A model generated the notes under the pieces. That model was not told the DNA's origin and made no database searches. It saw only the letters and a list, made by a program, of their open reading frames with translations. A stretch of 33,018 nt of DNA from contig JAJRCO010000349.1 of the NCBI GenBank assembly GCA_028678905.1, forward strand, positions 1-33,018, written 5' to 3'. Origin of the DNA: Methanomicrobiales archaeon (GTDB lineage: Archaea > Halobacteriota > Methanomicrobia > Methanomicrobiales > JACTUA01). Position numbers and translations under genes: made by a program. Positions 23,540 to 32,613 of the stretch are shown piece after piece. Each line of letters starts with the position of its first letter. Position 1 is the stretch's first letter.

Positions 23540-25194
23540 GAGATCGCCCTCCCGAGCAGGGCTTCGAGTTCGTCTACGAAGAAAGGCCTCCCATTGTATT
23601 TGAGGATCACATCTTCCGATGCGTACCCGAACTGGCGAACCAGCCTGGCAAGCTGGCCCGATTCGTTGCATTCTACCGTAAACATCCGCTCTACCCCTTT
23701 GCAGACCCGGGCGAAGCTTCGTTCTGGAAAAGGCCAGAGTACCACCGGCTGGATCACGCGGAGTCCCATTTTCGTGCCGAGTTCTTCACAGATACCTTTG
23801 TTAGAACCCCAGCAGAGCAAGGCGGTGGAGGCATCCACATCCCCTCCCAGGTGAACCGGGTCCATGGCCTCGATCTCTTCGGCGAGACCTCGCATCTTTC
23901 TCATCCGTTTATCCGCCATCGCCTTCGTGGTTTCCTCATTTTCGGTGGTGATTCCATCGGGATCATGCACGTGGCTATTCACGCGGATGATCTCCCCGGA
24001 TGCCGGCGGAAAGCGAAGGGGCGAGATACCCGATTCGGTGAGAGAGTACCTTGTGTAGGGGGATACGTTCTTATCAGCTAATTCCAGATCGATCTGCAGA
24101 TGACGCATCTGGCTGGTATCTAGACTGTACATTCCTTCACAGAGCGTCTTATCGGAAAGCAGGATTGCGGGTAGTTGGTACTTCCAGGTGAGATCCAGGC
24201 ACGCCGCTGCCCAGGCCATCAATTCGTCGGCATCACCAGGAGCTGTGATCAACCGGGGGAAATCTGCCTGACCCGCTCCGAGTGCAAACTGCAGATCAGC
24301 CTGTGCCGTGTAGGTGGCCAGACCGGTACTTGGCCCGGTCCGCTGTCCGAGGACGACCAGGACTGGGAGCTCGGCGATACCGGCAAGGCTGAGGGCCTCT
24401 ACCATAAGGCAGAAGCCTCCTCCGGATGTTCCCACCGCTGCACGGATTCCTGCGTAGGCGCAACCCAGCGCCATGAGAATAGCTGCGGTTTCACTCTCCG
24501 GCTGAATTACCCGGATGCGTAGTTCTGTTCCATGTGAAACCAGGAAATGGAGGAGATTTGAAGTCGGGGACATGGGGTACCCGCAGTACAACCCGAGACC
24601 GCTCTGAATGAGGCCGAGACCAATGGCCTCATTCCCCGTCACCACCGGTAGCGCTTTCGCTCCAAGAGGGGAGATGCGGGTTTTCACCTCCGCCTCATCA
24701 TAAGCCCGACGGGCGATGCGGAGGTTGGTATCAATCTGTTTGGGGATGGCTTTTCTAAGCACGGTTTCCGCCACCTCCCAGTCCATGCCGGCGGCTCGCA
24801 CAAATGCTCCTAGAATTGCGGAATTACCCATCACTGCGGGGGCCCCCTCCTCCTCAAGCAACCTTTTCACCGGCACAGCAACACCCTCTGCGTTCGCTGC
24901 ATCACTGCGAAACACCAGTACTCCTTCCGATGTCAGCTTCTCCCGATGCAGGTCCACTGTCTCCTGGTTCAATGCCAACAGGAAATCGACAGTATTCCGG
25001 ACAGCTCCGATCTTTTGGTCCGCACCCCGAATGATCGCAAAATTATGTCCTCCCTTGATCAGAGAAGGATAATCATAATACATGTGTACCCGATACCCCT
25101 GATGCCCAAGCATCTGGGCAATGACCTGGCCTGCACTGCTGATTCCTTCACCGGCCCTCCCCCCTATCAGAACGCTCACTTCCTTATGTTCCAC
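23536..25194 (-). CDS. korA: 2-oxoacid:ferredoxin oxidoreductase, fused gamma-alpha subunit (KorA-like)
   Basis: A 552-residue protein in which the gamma domain (residues 1-185; LIGGRAGEGISSAGQVIAQM, DYPSLIKGGHNFAIIR) is fused before the alpha domain (from about 190; NEAIGLGLIQSGLGLYCGYPMSPTS, IQPESETAAILMALGCAYAG). This fused form pairs with a single beta subunit and needs no separate gamma or ferredoxin-like delta gene, and indeed none is present. It starts at GTG 25194 with AAGGTG upstream and is the first gene of the pair. In methanogens the enzyme makes 2-oxoglutarate from succinyl-CoA by reductive carboxylation; in fermenters it runs the other way. Confidence 0.92.
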   Translation of the reverse strand: MEHKEVSVLIGGRAGEGISSAGQVIAQMLGHQGYRVHMYYDYPSLIKGGHNFAIIRGADQKIGAVRNTVDFLLALNQETVDLHREKLTSEGVLVFRSDAANAEGVAVPVKRLLEEEGAPAVMGNSAILGAFVRAAGMDWEVAETVLRKAIPKQIDTNLRIARRAYDEAEVKTRISPLGAKALPVVTGNEAIGLGLIQSGLGLYCGYPMSPTSNLLHFLVSHGTELRIRVIQPESETAAILMALGCAYAGIRAAVGTSGGGFCLMVEALSLAGIAELPVLVVLGQRTGPSTGLATYTAQADLQFALGAGQADFPRLITAPGDADELMAWAAACLDLTWKYQLPAILLSDKTLCEGMYSLDTSQMRHLQIDLELADKNVSPYTRYSLTESGISPLRFPPASGEIIRVNSHVHDPDGITTENEETTKAMADKRMRKMRGLAEEIEAMDPVHLGGDVDASTALLCWGSNKGICEELGTKMGLRVIQPVVLWPFPERSFARVCKGVERMFTVECNESGQLARLVRQFGYASEDVILKYNGRPFFVDELEALLGRAIS

Positions 25195-25627
25195 AGCTCA
25201 CCTTCCAGATGCAGATACTTCGTTCTGGTGTTCTTTCCGTGACTAAACAGAAAGACGATGGATACCCCTATTGCATATCCCCTTCATCAATGTATGGGAG
25301 GACGTATTGGGTCTGATTCCCTGGATCGAAGCCCCTCGCTGCAGAACGGATAAGATTCGGATCAAATCGATCGCATCCTGAAAGAAGCCAGAAGGCCGGT
25401 CACCCTCGAAACGAAAAACCAGTGGAATAATACCAGATGCCATCAAAGATGACCAGAAGGAGCAAGGTACTCCCGAGGGAATCCCTGAGATAAGAATTCA
25501 GCGATCTGGATACGATAGCAGAAATCGGTCCACGTACATGAAAATCGACATTGATCGACGGATGATGTCCCACCACAGTGATCAGATTTCGAGGTCAGTT
25601 TCGATGAACAGATGAATCGACTCGTGA
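25195..25627 (-). other. 433-base gap without a convincing gene; one possible small membrane ORF
   Basis: No RNA gene or repeat is apparent. On the minus strand 25400-25576 (GTG start, 58 residues) reads VVGHHPSINVDF and later the hydrophobic stretch STLLLLVIFDGIWYY, compatible with one membrane segment. Codon choice is not decisive and there is no ribosome site, so I leave it uncalled. A second open frame at 25243-25446 overlaps it and has no recognisable features. Confidence 0.25.
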
Positions 25628-26545
25628 TCAGGATGTCTGGGTCGGCAACGTCACGGTATGGTAGTAAGGCGGGTACCAGATCATCTGTCTTTCCCTGATC
25701 GGATCATGGAAGGTGATAGCAGTAGAATTTTTTTCGACGATTACAAGATAAGAGAAATACGTAAGACGCTGCAGGTCGGGACGGGTCAGGTACCAGCCCG
25801 CTTCCCCGGAGATGATATTCCGGTATTTTTCAAAGACCGTTTCATTGGTGACGCCGTAAAATACCCCATACTCCTCTATTCGGTATGCAGTCTCGTTCTC
25901 CTCGATAACGAGCCATGAAAATGGATTTAAGGTCGGGATCGTTTTCCCCGCAGAAGTGCCGGATACATATATCTTCATTCCTGCACTGAACAAGAGCACC
26001 ACCAGGAACATGATCCCATAGACCTTGAGGTGTCGAGGGGTGATCCTGCCCGTAACGAGCAAGAACAAGATGACCAGACTCATGGCGAGCAAAATCATAC
26101 TGGATCCCGAGAGTATTCCGAGGGTGTATTTCTGGATCGAGAAGGGATAAAGTAGAGGCAGTCCGGGGGAGGCGCAGCAGTCCAATCCGAGATGTAGAAA
26201 TGCTCCAGCCATCACTCCAAGAATGGCAAAAGACGGTAAACTCCGAGGAATATATTCCCGAATCTCTGGTAACTTCGGCAGAAGCCGATCCTGAACAAGC
26301 GTTCCCCCCAGAACCCATCGGAACAGAGCAAATGCGCCTACCGATAACATAACCGCTCCAAGCAGACTGTGGGTAATTCCCCCGTGGGTCAGGATGAAAA
26401 GCGAAGGATAGGGGTCGGAGAACGGGAGAAGTATTACATCAATGTCGAGGATGATACCACCGAGCACCCCCCAGATGATGAGATCAGCCATACCCGCCGC
26501 ATAGAGGATCAGACCAATAGCAAGAGCATGGGTGAAGGAATCCAC
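25628..26545 (-). CDS. Membrane-bound metal-dependent hydrolase (YdjM/DUF457 type)
   Basis: A 305-residue membrane protein of the YdjM-like putative metal-dependent hydrolase family. I place the start at GTG 26545, giving VDSFTHALAIGL, the usual opening of the family; the longer frame to 26653 runs into the promoter region of the divergent gene. Conserved polar residues within membrane segments are DSFTHA, GGIILDIDVI, LTHGGITHSLLGA and FLHLGLDCCASPG, which probably bind a metal. Five or six hydrophobic segments occupy the first two thirds; the last 100 residues are a soluble, probably extracytoplasmic domain. The substrate of the family is unknown. Confidence 0.82.
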   Translation of the reverse strand: MDSFTHALAIGLILYAAGMADLIIWGVLGGIILDIDVILLPFSDPYPSLFILTHGGITHSLLGAVMLSVGAFALFRWVLGGTLVQDRLLPKLPEIREYIPRSLPSFAILGVMAGAFLHLGLDCCASPGLPLLYPFSIQKYTLGILSGSSMILLAMSLVILFLLVTGRITPRHLKVYGIMFLVVLLFSAGMKIYVSGTSAGKTIPTLNPFSWLVIEENETAYRIEEYGVFYGVTNETVFEKYRNIISGEAGWYLTRPDLQRLTYFSYLVIVEKNSTAITFHDPIRERQMIWYPPYYHTVTLPTQTS

Positions 26546-26658
26546 GGAATAGAAAAGGTGCGCCGCTGTAATAATCCTACCCGGAGCGAGAGAGATGCGG
26601 CAGGAATCGCTCACTCCGGCGCAATACTTATCGGGCGCAACTATCCCAACCACTAATC

Positions 26659-27433
26659 ATGGCGACAGCAGCGTGGAAGGAGATCGGAGAACAGTTCAGC
26701 CATGCGTTTCATCTGAAAGACCAACCGCTCACCGTATATGGATCGGAGTCAGTCCCATCCGGCGCGATTCATCTTTCAGAAGTGAATCGCTGTTTTGCGG
26801 TGAGCCTCTTCCAGATGAGCTCCCGGGGGGATCCCTCCACCATTTACGTGGGTACCGATGAATCGGAAGGGTGCTGTGTGGGAGGTCTTTCCCATATGGG
26901 ATTTATCAGCAGACCCGATTCAATCAAATATTTTGTGTCCACCGGAAAATCCGACGTCCGCGGGGGAGCCGCAGAATATCTGAAGGCAAATCCGGAGCTG
27001 GTCGAGGCCGGTTTCAATGCGGCGGGCAGAATAACTCCTCCGGGGAGGTATCTCATCATCCAGAACTGTGACGCGGTTCCACAACCCGATCCGGGAGTAC
27101 GATCCCTCTGTTTTTTTGGGAATGCCGAGCAGATCAGAAACCTGGCAGCGTTGGTTCATTTCGACAGGGAGGATCCTTTCTATCCGGTGATCATACCTTG
27201 GGGCCCATCCTGTGCTACGCTCATCTCGTATCCGGCAGGTCTCGCGGAAGGTGCACCAAAACAGACCGCTTTCGTAGGTCCTCAGGACCCTACCCAGAAT
27301 CGTTCTCTTCCCCCCAGAGATCATGGCGATGGGGGTTCCGGCCGCTCTGGCGGTAAGGATGGCAAATAACCTGGTAAAGTCGTTTGTCGTGAAGAGACCC
27401 GGAGTGGCATTCCCGGACCATTCTCTCTCCTAG
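26659..27433 (+). pseudogene. DUF169 family protein, interrupted by a +1 frameshift
   Basis: DUF169 protein of unknown function, common in methanogens. Residues 1-218 are intact (SEVNRCFAVSLFQMSSRGD, GCCVGGLSHMGF, GGAAEYLKANPELV, PCATL-like GPSCATLISYPAGLAEG). The frame as written stops at 27369 with a low-complexity tail after LPP. Removing one C from the six-C run near 27311-27317 restores LPPEIMAMGVPAALAVRMAN and then NLVKSFVVKRPGVAFPDHS, the expected family C terminus, ending at the TAG 27431-27433 (257 residues). So the gene is one base away from full length. This may be a sequencing or assembly error in the C-run, or a real recent mutation. The start ATG 26659 is well supported by alignment to the family. 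Confidence 0.82.
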
Positions 27434-27499
27434 GATCTGTTTTTAAATTCGGTCCTTCATTGTTGAGGTACTCCATGATTTCACCCATACACATAGAAA

Positions 27500-27506
27500 T
27501 TAATAT
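27500..27506 (+). promoter_or_regulatory. TATA-like box for the small antitoxin-like gene
   Basis: TTAATAT is centred 25 bases before the GTG at 27528, with no ribosome site, consistent with a leaderless message and with the GTG as start. Confidence 0.4.
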
Positions 27507-27527
27507 CAGAGAATCGCACCCTCTGAT

Positions 27528-27686
27528 GTGCCTCTTCCAAAACGAAAACAGATCACCGTAAACCCAGAGACGGCAAAAAGGCTGGAGAATCTTAAGCAGG
27601 AGGGTGAGAGTTACTGCCAGGTGATTGAACGGGTTCTCGATCATTACGAGACCTGCCCAAGGGAGAGTTGCCCGAGAAAAGGATGA
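27528..27686 (+). CDS. Small antitoxin-like (ribbon-helix-helix-like, DUF7557-type) protein
   Basis: A 52-residue frame I read directly. After a basic start it continues KQITVNPETAKRLENLKQ, then SYCQVIERVLDHYETC. A short beta strand followed by two helices, with a T/S-x-x-x-I-x-R-x-L end, is the pattern of CopG/VapB-like and DUF7557 proteins common in methanogens. It ends with two cysteines in CPRESCPRKG, a variation I have not seen described. No toxin gene is adjacent: the next gene is on the other strand. It starts at GTG, about 25 bases after a TATA-like box. It overlaps a meaningless open frame on the minus strand. Confidence 0.65.
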   Translation: MPLPKRKQITVNPETAKRLENLKQEGESYCQVIERVLDHYETCPRESCPRKG

Positions 27687-27856
27687 TTGAACCAGAGAAA
27701 CCCCGCCCATCCTAAATAATGATCCGATCTGGAGACCATGTACAAGAGAACGTTTGATGGTTTAATCCGATTCATTCCCGCTCGGACGATGTAAAGATAG
27801 CATCATCCGGTTCTGTGTCCCAGAAGACGAAACTGGTCTAACAATCACTCATCCTT

Positions 27857-28216
27857 TCAGGACATATTTTCCTCTTCCAGGAACTCCTTGAGCGCTACTG
27901 CGTTATTGTGCACTTCATCCCGAGCGGCAAAAACAAAGGTCACTGTTCCTTTCGCCTGGATGATCTCCTTGAGGATCTTCACCACATCAGGCCGCTGACG
28001 AATCTCATCGAAATATCTGTTTCGAAACTCCGCCCATTTCTCCGGTTGGTGGCCGAACCAGGTGCGCAGGGAGGGGCTAGCACCCGCCTCTTTCAGCCAT
28101 AGATCGATCTGCGCACGTTCTTTTGACACTCCCCGTGGCCACAGTCTTTCAACGAGGATCCGGTACCCGTCATCCTTTGAGGGAGGGGAATAGACTCTTT
28201 TCACCTCTATCGCCAT
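27857..28216 (-). CDS. DUF488 family protein
   Basis: A 119-residue DUF488 protein. Family marks are KRVYSPPSKDDGYRILVERLWPRGVSKERA, then WLKEAGASPSLRTWFGHQPEKWAEFRNRYF, and a C-terminal VTFVFAARDEVHNNAVALKEFLE, which is the complete short (YeaO-type) form. Function is unknown; the fold is predicted to be small and soluble. The ATG at 28216 has no strong ribosome site. It is a single gene, with 170 empty bases on its downstream side and 153 on its upstream side. Confidence 0.88.
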   Translation of the reverse strand: MAIEVKRVYSPPSKDDGYRILVERLWPRGVSKERAQIDLWLKEAGASPSLRTWFGHQPEKWAEFRNRYFDEIRQRPDVVKILKEIIQAKGTVTFVFAARDEVHNNAVALKEFLEEENMS

Positions 28217-28369
28217 AGACTATCACCGTCACTTTCATCCATATTCCGATAATACCGGGTCGTTGACCTTCCCTATTTCCCATATTTCGCCCATGCGACC
28301 TCCAACTTCTACCATCATACCCTTTCCTCCTCGTATGATCACCTGAGGAATGCTAAATGTCATAGTACT

Positions 28370-30847
28370 CTAGTAACCGTTTCTGCCGATCGATTTCTCC
28401 CTAGCAGTAATCACATTACCTTGATTGTCCGTCCTTCGCAAGATCATCTTCTTTATTCCGAGGAGGCCGATGATGCCGAACATCCCCGCGGCGATTAACA
28501 GAACCATACCCACAGGTACCTGTTGCAGATTGACTGCCCGGTTCAGGACCGGAAGATAGATGGCCACAAACAGGAAGCCGATCGCAGCCAGGGCCCACAG
28601 GTTGATTACCCGATTGGAGAGAAATCCGATGGCATGAAGGGGACTTCGGTCTGTACGCGATACATAGGCAAGGGCGATATGCCCAAAGATCCAGGCAGAG
28701 AACGCATATGTCTGCACCTGGCGGGGGTCTGCCACGTATGATCGGGCAGCAAAATACACGATCATTACTGCCGCGCTCAGAAATAACCCGTTGATGACAA
28801 TATCTCGGACAACCTGTCGTGTGAGCACACCTTCCATCGGATTTCGTGGTGGTCGGTGAAAGATATCCTGTTCTGCGGGTTCGGCTACGAAACCTGCTGA
28901 TGCCCCCAAATCCATGAACAGCTCGAGAACAATGATCTGGATGGGCGCGAAAGGAAGCTCGATACCCGCAAAGACCGGCAGCAAAAAGATCATGATCAGG
29001 GCAAACTTGATGGAAAGGTAATAGCGGATTCCTTTCCGGAGATTATCAGCAAACTTGCGCCCTTCGAAAATACCACTGGTGATGGTGATATAATTGTCAT
29101 CTGCAAGTACCACATCGGCTGCATCCTTGGCTACATCCGTCCCGCGGATTCCCATAGCAATCCCAATATCTGCGCCGCGGAGCGCGAGCGCATCGTTGAT
29201 ACCGTCTCCGGTAACCGCCACCACCTCCCCCTCGCTCTGCAAGGCTTTTACGATCCGGTACTTGTGATCCGGGGTGGTCCGGGCAAATACTGATACATCG
29301 CGGACCGCAGACTGGATCTCCGATTCAGCCATCCGGTCCAGATCCGATCCGGTGAGTATGCGCTCCTCGGAGCGAAAGATACCCACCTCTCGTGCGATGG
29401 TCCGGGCGGTGCCCGGATGATCACCGGTGACCATGATGGTCCTGATACCGGCCTCCCGTGCTCTGGTGACCGTCTCCTTCACCCCCTTCCTCGGAGGATC
29501 CTCAAAACTGATGAGTCCCTGCAGTTCGAGATTATTTTCCAGATTGGTGATGTCACGATCCAGTTCCTGCGGAGGGATACTTCTGGAGGCAACCGCGATC
29601 ACCCGCCGTCCGCGCTCCGTTTCCTGAGATAGCGATTGGAGTACCGCTTCTGGCACCTCCTTGCAGATGGCGAAGATCTCCTCGGGCGCTCCGCTCATGC
29701 AAAGGACGAACACCCCATCGATACGGCGGAGGATCGATCGACTCTTTCTCCCGTTTCCAAACTCTCGCTGGCGGAGAATTTCCGAATCAGGAGGAGCGAG
29801 GTTCAGATCTTTTGCCCGATCTCTGATTGCCTGGTCGAGGGGAGATACTGCATACGGCGGAATCGATTGAAGCGCCGTGTGCAGTACGGCGGACTCTTCC
29901 GGTGGGTGAACCGCTGCGATCTGCATTTTGCTTTCGGTGAGCGTTCCGGTCTTATCGGTTACAATTACCGTGGTAGTGCCCAGCGTTTCTGCCGCTTTCA
30001 GCTGCTTGACCAGAAAATTTCTTTTTGAGAGCTGATAGGCACCAAGTCCGAGAACCATAGTGATGATGATAGGGAGTTCTTCTGGAATAGTCGCAAACGC
30101 CAAGGAGAGCCCGGTGAGGATCATGGTCCGGAGATCATTTCCACGGAGGATCCCTACCACGGTAATCAAGATAGTGAAGAAAGCGGCGATATATACGAGC
30201 TTCCCGGCCAGGGATTTCATCTCCTGCTGGAGTCTCGTCTTCGGGGGACGGATGTTCTGTGCAGTTGCGGCAAGTTTGCCCAGACGCGTGTTTTTTCCAG
30301 TGGCAATCACCGCGGCATCTCCCTCACCCGCGACAACCACCGTGCCTGCGTCGATCTCATCTCCGATTGCTCTTCCCACCGGTAAGGATTCACCGGTCAT
30401 GGCGGATTCATCTAGCTGGAGTCCCACCGAGTTCCGGACCCGGGCGTCTGCCGCTACCTTGGTGCCGGCCGTAAGAATCAGGAGGTCCCCGGGGACCACC
30501 GTAAGGGCATCGATCTCCCCGATCGATCCGTCCCGTATCACCCGGGCCTTTGGTGCGGCTATTTCCGCCAGGGCGGCAATCGCCTTCTTGGCACGGTACT
30601 CGTTATCTACCTCGACCCCTACCAGGAGGACGATGACCACAATGATGGTGATCGCGTCGAAAAGCTCGCCCCAGATACTGTACACTACCCCGATGAACAG
30701 CAACAGAAGGATCATCGGTTCGGTGATCTCGTGGCGTGCGATACCAAGAAAACTGATTTTCTGGCGATGGTAGATATCGTTTGTCCCGTACTCTTCCAAC
30801 CGTTTCTCTGCTTCCGCCTTTGATAGTCCCTTGTTTTGATCTCCCAT
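28370..30847 (-). CDS. P2-type cation-transporting ATPase
   Basis: An 825-residue P-type ATPase from ATG 30847 (GGAG five bases upstream; a GTG at 30868 is the alternative). The cation-ATPase N-terminal domain (residues 5-50), TGES (151-154) of the actuator domain, IPEELP (254-259) in membrane helix 4, phosphorylation motif DKTGTLT (Asp298), VTGDHPGTA, and the hinge TGDGINDALALRGADIGIAMG are all there. The sixth helix reads ELFMDLGASAGFVAEPAE, which differs from the calcium-pump NLVTDG pattern. I therefore call the ion as unassigned; calcium, magnesium or protons are possible. It has about ten hydrophobic segments and a short C-terminal tail. Confidence 0.93.
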   Translation of the reverse strand: MGDQNKGLSKAEAEKRLEEYGTNDIYHRQKISFLGIARHEITEPMILLLLFIGVVYSIWGELFDAITIIVVIVLLVGVEVDNEYRAKKAIAALAEIAAPKARVIRDGSIGEIDALTVVPGDLLILTAGTKVAADARVRNSVGLQLDESAMTGESLPVGRAIGDEIDAGTVVVAGEGDAAVIATGKNTRLGKLAATAQNIRPPKTRLQQEMKSLAGKLVYIAAFFTILITVVGILRGNDLRTMILTGLSLAFATIPEELPIIITMVLGLGAYQLSKRNFLVKQLKAAETLGTTTVIVTDKTGTLTESKMQIAAVHPPEESAVLHTALQSIPPYAVSPLDQAIRDRAKDLNLAPPDSEILRQREFGNGRKSRSILRRIDGVFVLCMSGAPEEIFAICKEVPEAVLQSLSQETERGRRVIAVASRSIPPQELDRDITNLENNLELQGLISFEDPPRKGVKETVTRAREAGIRTIMVTGDHPGTARTIAREVGIFRSEERILTGSDLDRMAESEIQSAVRDVSVFARTTPDHKYRIVKALQSEGEVVAVTGDGINDALALRGADIGIAMGIRGTDVAKDAADVVLADDNYITITSGIFEGRKFADNLRKGIRYYLSIKFALIMIFLLPVFAGIELPFAPIQIIVLELFMDLGASAGFVAEPAEQDIFHRPPRNPMEGVLTRQVVRDIVINGLFLSAAVMIVYFAARSYVADPRQVQTYAFSAWIFGHIALAYVSRTDRSPLHAIGFLSNRVINLWALAAIGFLFVAIYLPVLNRAVNLQQVPVGMVLLIAAGMFGIIGLLGIKKMILRRTDNQGNVITAREKSIGRNGY

Positions 30848-31142
30848 GTCTTCTCCTTGATCCCGCACGTGAACGCCAGAGTTCTATCGGATGATTGATC
30901 TCCGTGGACATAAAAGTGAAAGATCTGTCATTATTCAAATCATCTGTCAGAACGGGGCAAAGATGGTGCCCTGATCTCGAGCAGCGTTAAAGGTCTTTTT
31001 TTCGATAATGCAGATTGATGGAATAGCAGACTGTTCCTAACCTCTCGATGGTCACCCGGATATCTCCTTCGGTTCCGAAGAATTTCGGCAAAAATTTTCT
31101 GCGAAATTATATCGGTGATAAAGAATGAGAATGAATCCTAGA
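30848..31142 (-). other. 295-base gap with no certain gene
   Basis: The promoter of the P-type ATPase should lie near its right-hand end (CTTTTATG on the minus strand at about 30907-30914). A 34-residue minus-strand frame (TTG 31091 to stop 30987) reads KFFGTEGDIRVTIERLG and continues VCYSINLHYRKKDL, which looks protein-like, and a TATA-like ATATAATT lies just before it, but evidence is too thin to call a gene. No RNA or repeat seen. Confidence 0.2.
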
Positions 31143-32519
31143 CTATGTTCTGGTCACTTTTCCTCTCGCAAGAGACGGGTAGATTCCCAGGAAGCAGATA
31201 ATGGTGAACAGGAGGAATCCGAACTTCATACTGGTAAGAAATGCCTGATAGTACATGGGTGTGATCTCAACCCTTCCGATGACCAGTGCAAAGATCATGA
31301 TGGCGATTCCCATGGACAGCATCTGCCCGACCAAACGCATGGTACCCATCGTTCCCGAAGCCACCCCATAGCATTTGGGGGTGACCGAACCCATGATGGC
31401 ATTGGTATTCGGAGACGCAAATAGTGCAAATCCGAATCCCAGAATAACCAGCGCCACAAGGAGGAACGGCAAGGGGGTAGCTGCGTCGAGGAAGATCAGG
31501 AAAAATAATCCCACCGCATTGAGCGCCATTCCCACCGATGCCACCCGTCCTGGGTCTACCCGGTCGGAGAGCCGACCGGCCGGGGAAGAGAGAACGGCCA
31601 TGATGAGAGGCTGGATAACCAGGATAAGACCGGCCTGCTCGGGGGTAAACCCTCGGATATACTGCAGGTAGAGGCTTAAAAAGAAGGTGACCGAGAAGGT
31701 CGCCCCGTAATTGATCAGTGCGGCAAGATTGGAGAGGGCAAATACTCTGTTTTCGCGGAAGAGTTGAAGGTCGATAAGAGGGCACTTTCTTCCCGACTCC
31801 CACCACAGGAACATTCCGAGTATAACGAAGGAGGCGAGGATAAGGCTCCCTCCGGATACCGTGGGGAGTTCGGAGAGTCCGTAGACAAACGCGACCAGGG
31901 TCACCGCGTAGAGCAGTGTACCGATGTAATCAAATCCCTCTCCTTTTGCATCTGCCCATTCGCCTTTCAGTTTCCATAAGATGAGCACAACGGTGAAGAT
32001 GCCGAGGGGAACATTGATCAGAAATATACTCCTCCACCCCAGATGCTGGGTCATGAATCCTCCCAGAAACGGACCCAGAGTAAGGCCCAGGTACACAGAG
32101 GCGGTGTAGATGCCCAGTGCTCTTCCCCTCCGTTGTGGTGGTGTGGAAGAGGTGAGAATGGCGACCGCAGTTCCAAAGATGAGAGCCGATCCCATCCCCT
32201 GGACGATACGCAGCAGGATGATCATCAGGGGAGAAATGGAGAATACCATTAGGAGAGAGGAAAACGTGAAGATGGATAATCCGGAAACAAAAACCTTCTT
32301 TCTCCCATAGATATCTGCTATCCGCCCAAAGGGAACAAGGAATATGGCCGAAGCGAGGAGATATGCAGTCGGGACCCAGCTCAGGGCCACGGCGTCCATA
32401 GCGAATTCGGCCCCGATGCGGGGAAGCGCAATATTCACTCCTGAAAGATCAAAGGGGGTGAGAAAACCGGCCAGGATGGCAATAAACAAGGCTGTGCGGG
32501 CGGCGGCCTGATTTTCCAT
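31143..32519 (-). CDS. MFS exporter of the DHA2 (14-helix, EmrB/QacA) family
   Basis: A 458-residue transporter from the ATG at 32519; the open frame continues to 32624 but the start at 32519 precedes the normal first helix. Motif A GRIADIYGRKK is present after helix 2, motif B RIVQGMGSALIFG in helix 4, and the antiporter motif C LGLTLGPFLGGFM in helix 5. About 14 hydrophobic segments can be traced. Such proteins are proton-coupled drug or solute exporters; the substrate is unknown. The gene stands alone, between the P-type ATPase and a TPR protein on the same strand. Confidence 0.9.
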   Translation of the reverse strand: MENQAAARTALFIAILAGFLTPFDLSGVNIALPRIGAEFAMDAVALSWVPTAYLLASAIFLVPFGRIADIYGRKKVFVSGLSIFTFSSLLMVFSISPLMIILLRIVQGMGSALIFGTAVAILTSSTPPQRRGRALGIYTASVYLGLTLGPFLGGFMTQHLGWRSIFLINVPLGIFTVVLILWKLKGEWADAKGEGFDYIGTLLYAVTLVAFVYGLSELPTVSGGSLILASFVILGMFLWWESGRKCPLIDLQLFRENRVFALSNLAALINYGATFSVTFFLSLYLQYIRGFTPEQAGLILVIQPLIMAVLSSPAGRLSDRVDPGRVASVGMALNAVGLFFLIFLDAATPLPFLLVALVILGFGFALFASPNTNAIMGSVTPKCYGVASGTMGTMRLVGQMLSMGIAIMIFALVIGRVEITPMYYQAFLTSMKFGFLLFTIICFLGIYPSLARGKVTRT

Positions 32520-32613
32520 GAGCTCTACGTTAGGCAGGGAAATTCTTAACCATGCCGAGCCGGATAGTGTATTGCAAGGGCGATTCGTTCCCGGTGATGG
32601 TGAGAACGGTCTT

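Noticed and set aside
27321..27710. Minus-strand open frame of 129 codons across the DUF169 end and the small antitoxin-like gene
   Set aside because: It has no recognisable domain and lies opposite two better-supported genes; it would hide the true plus-strand microprotein.
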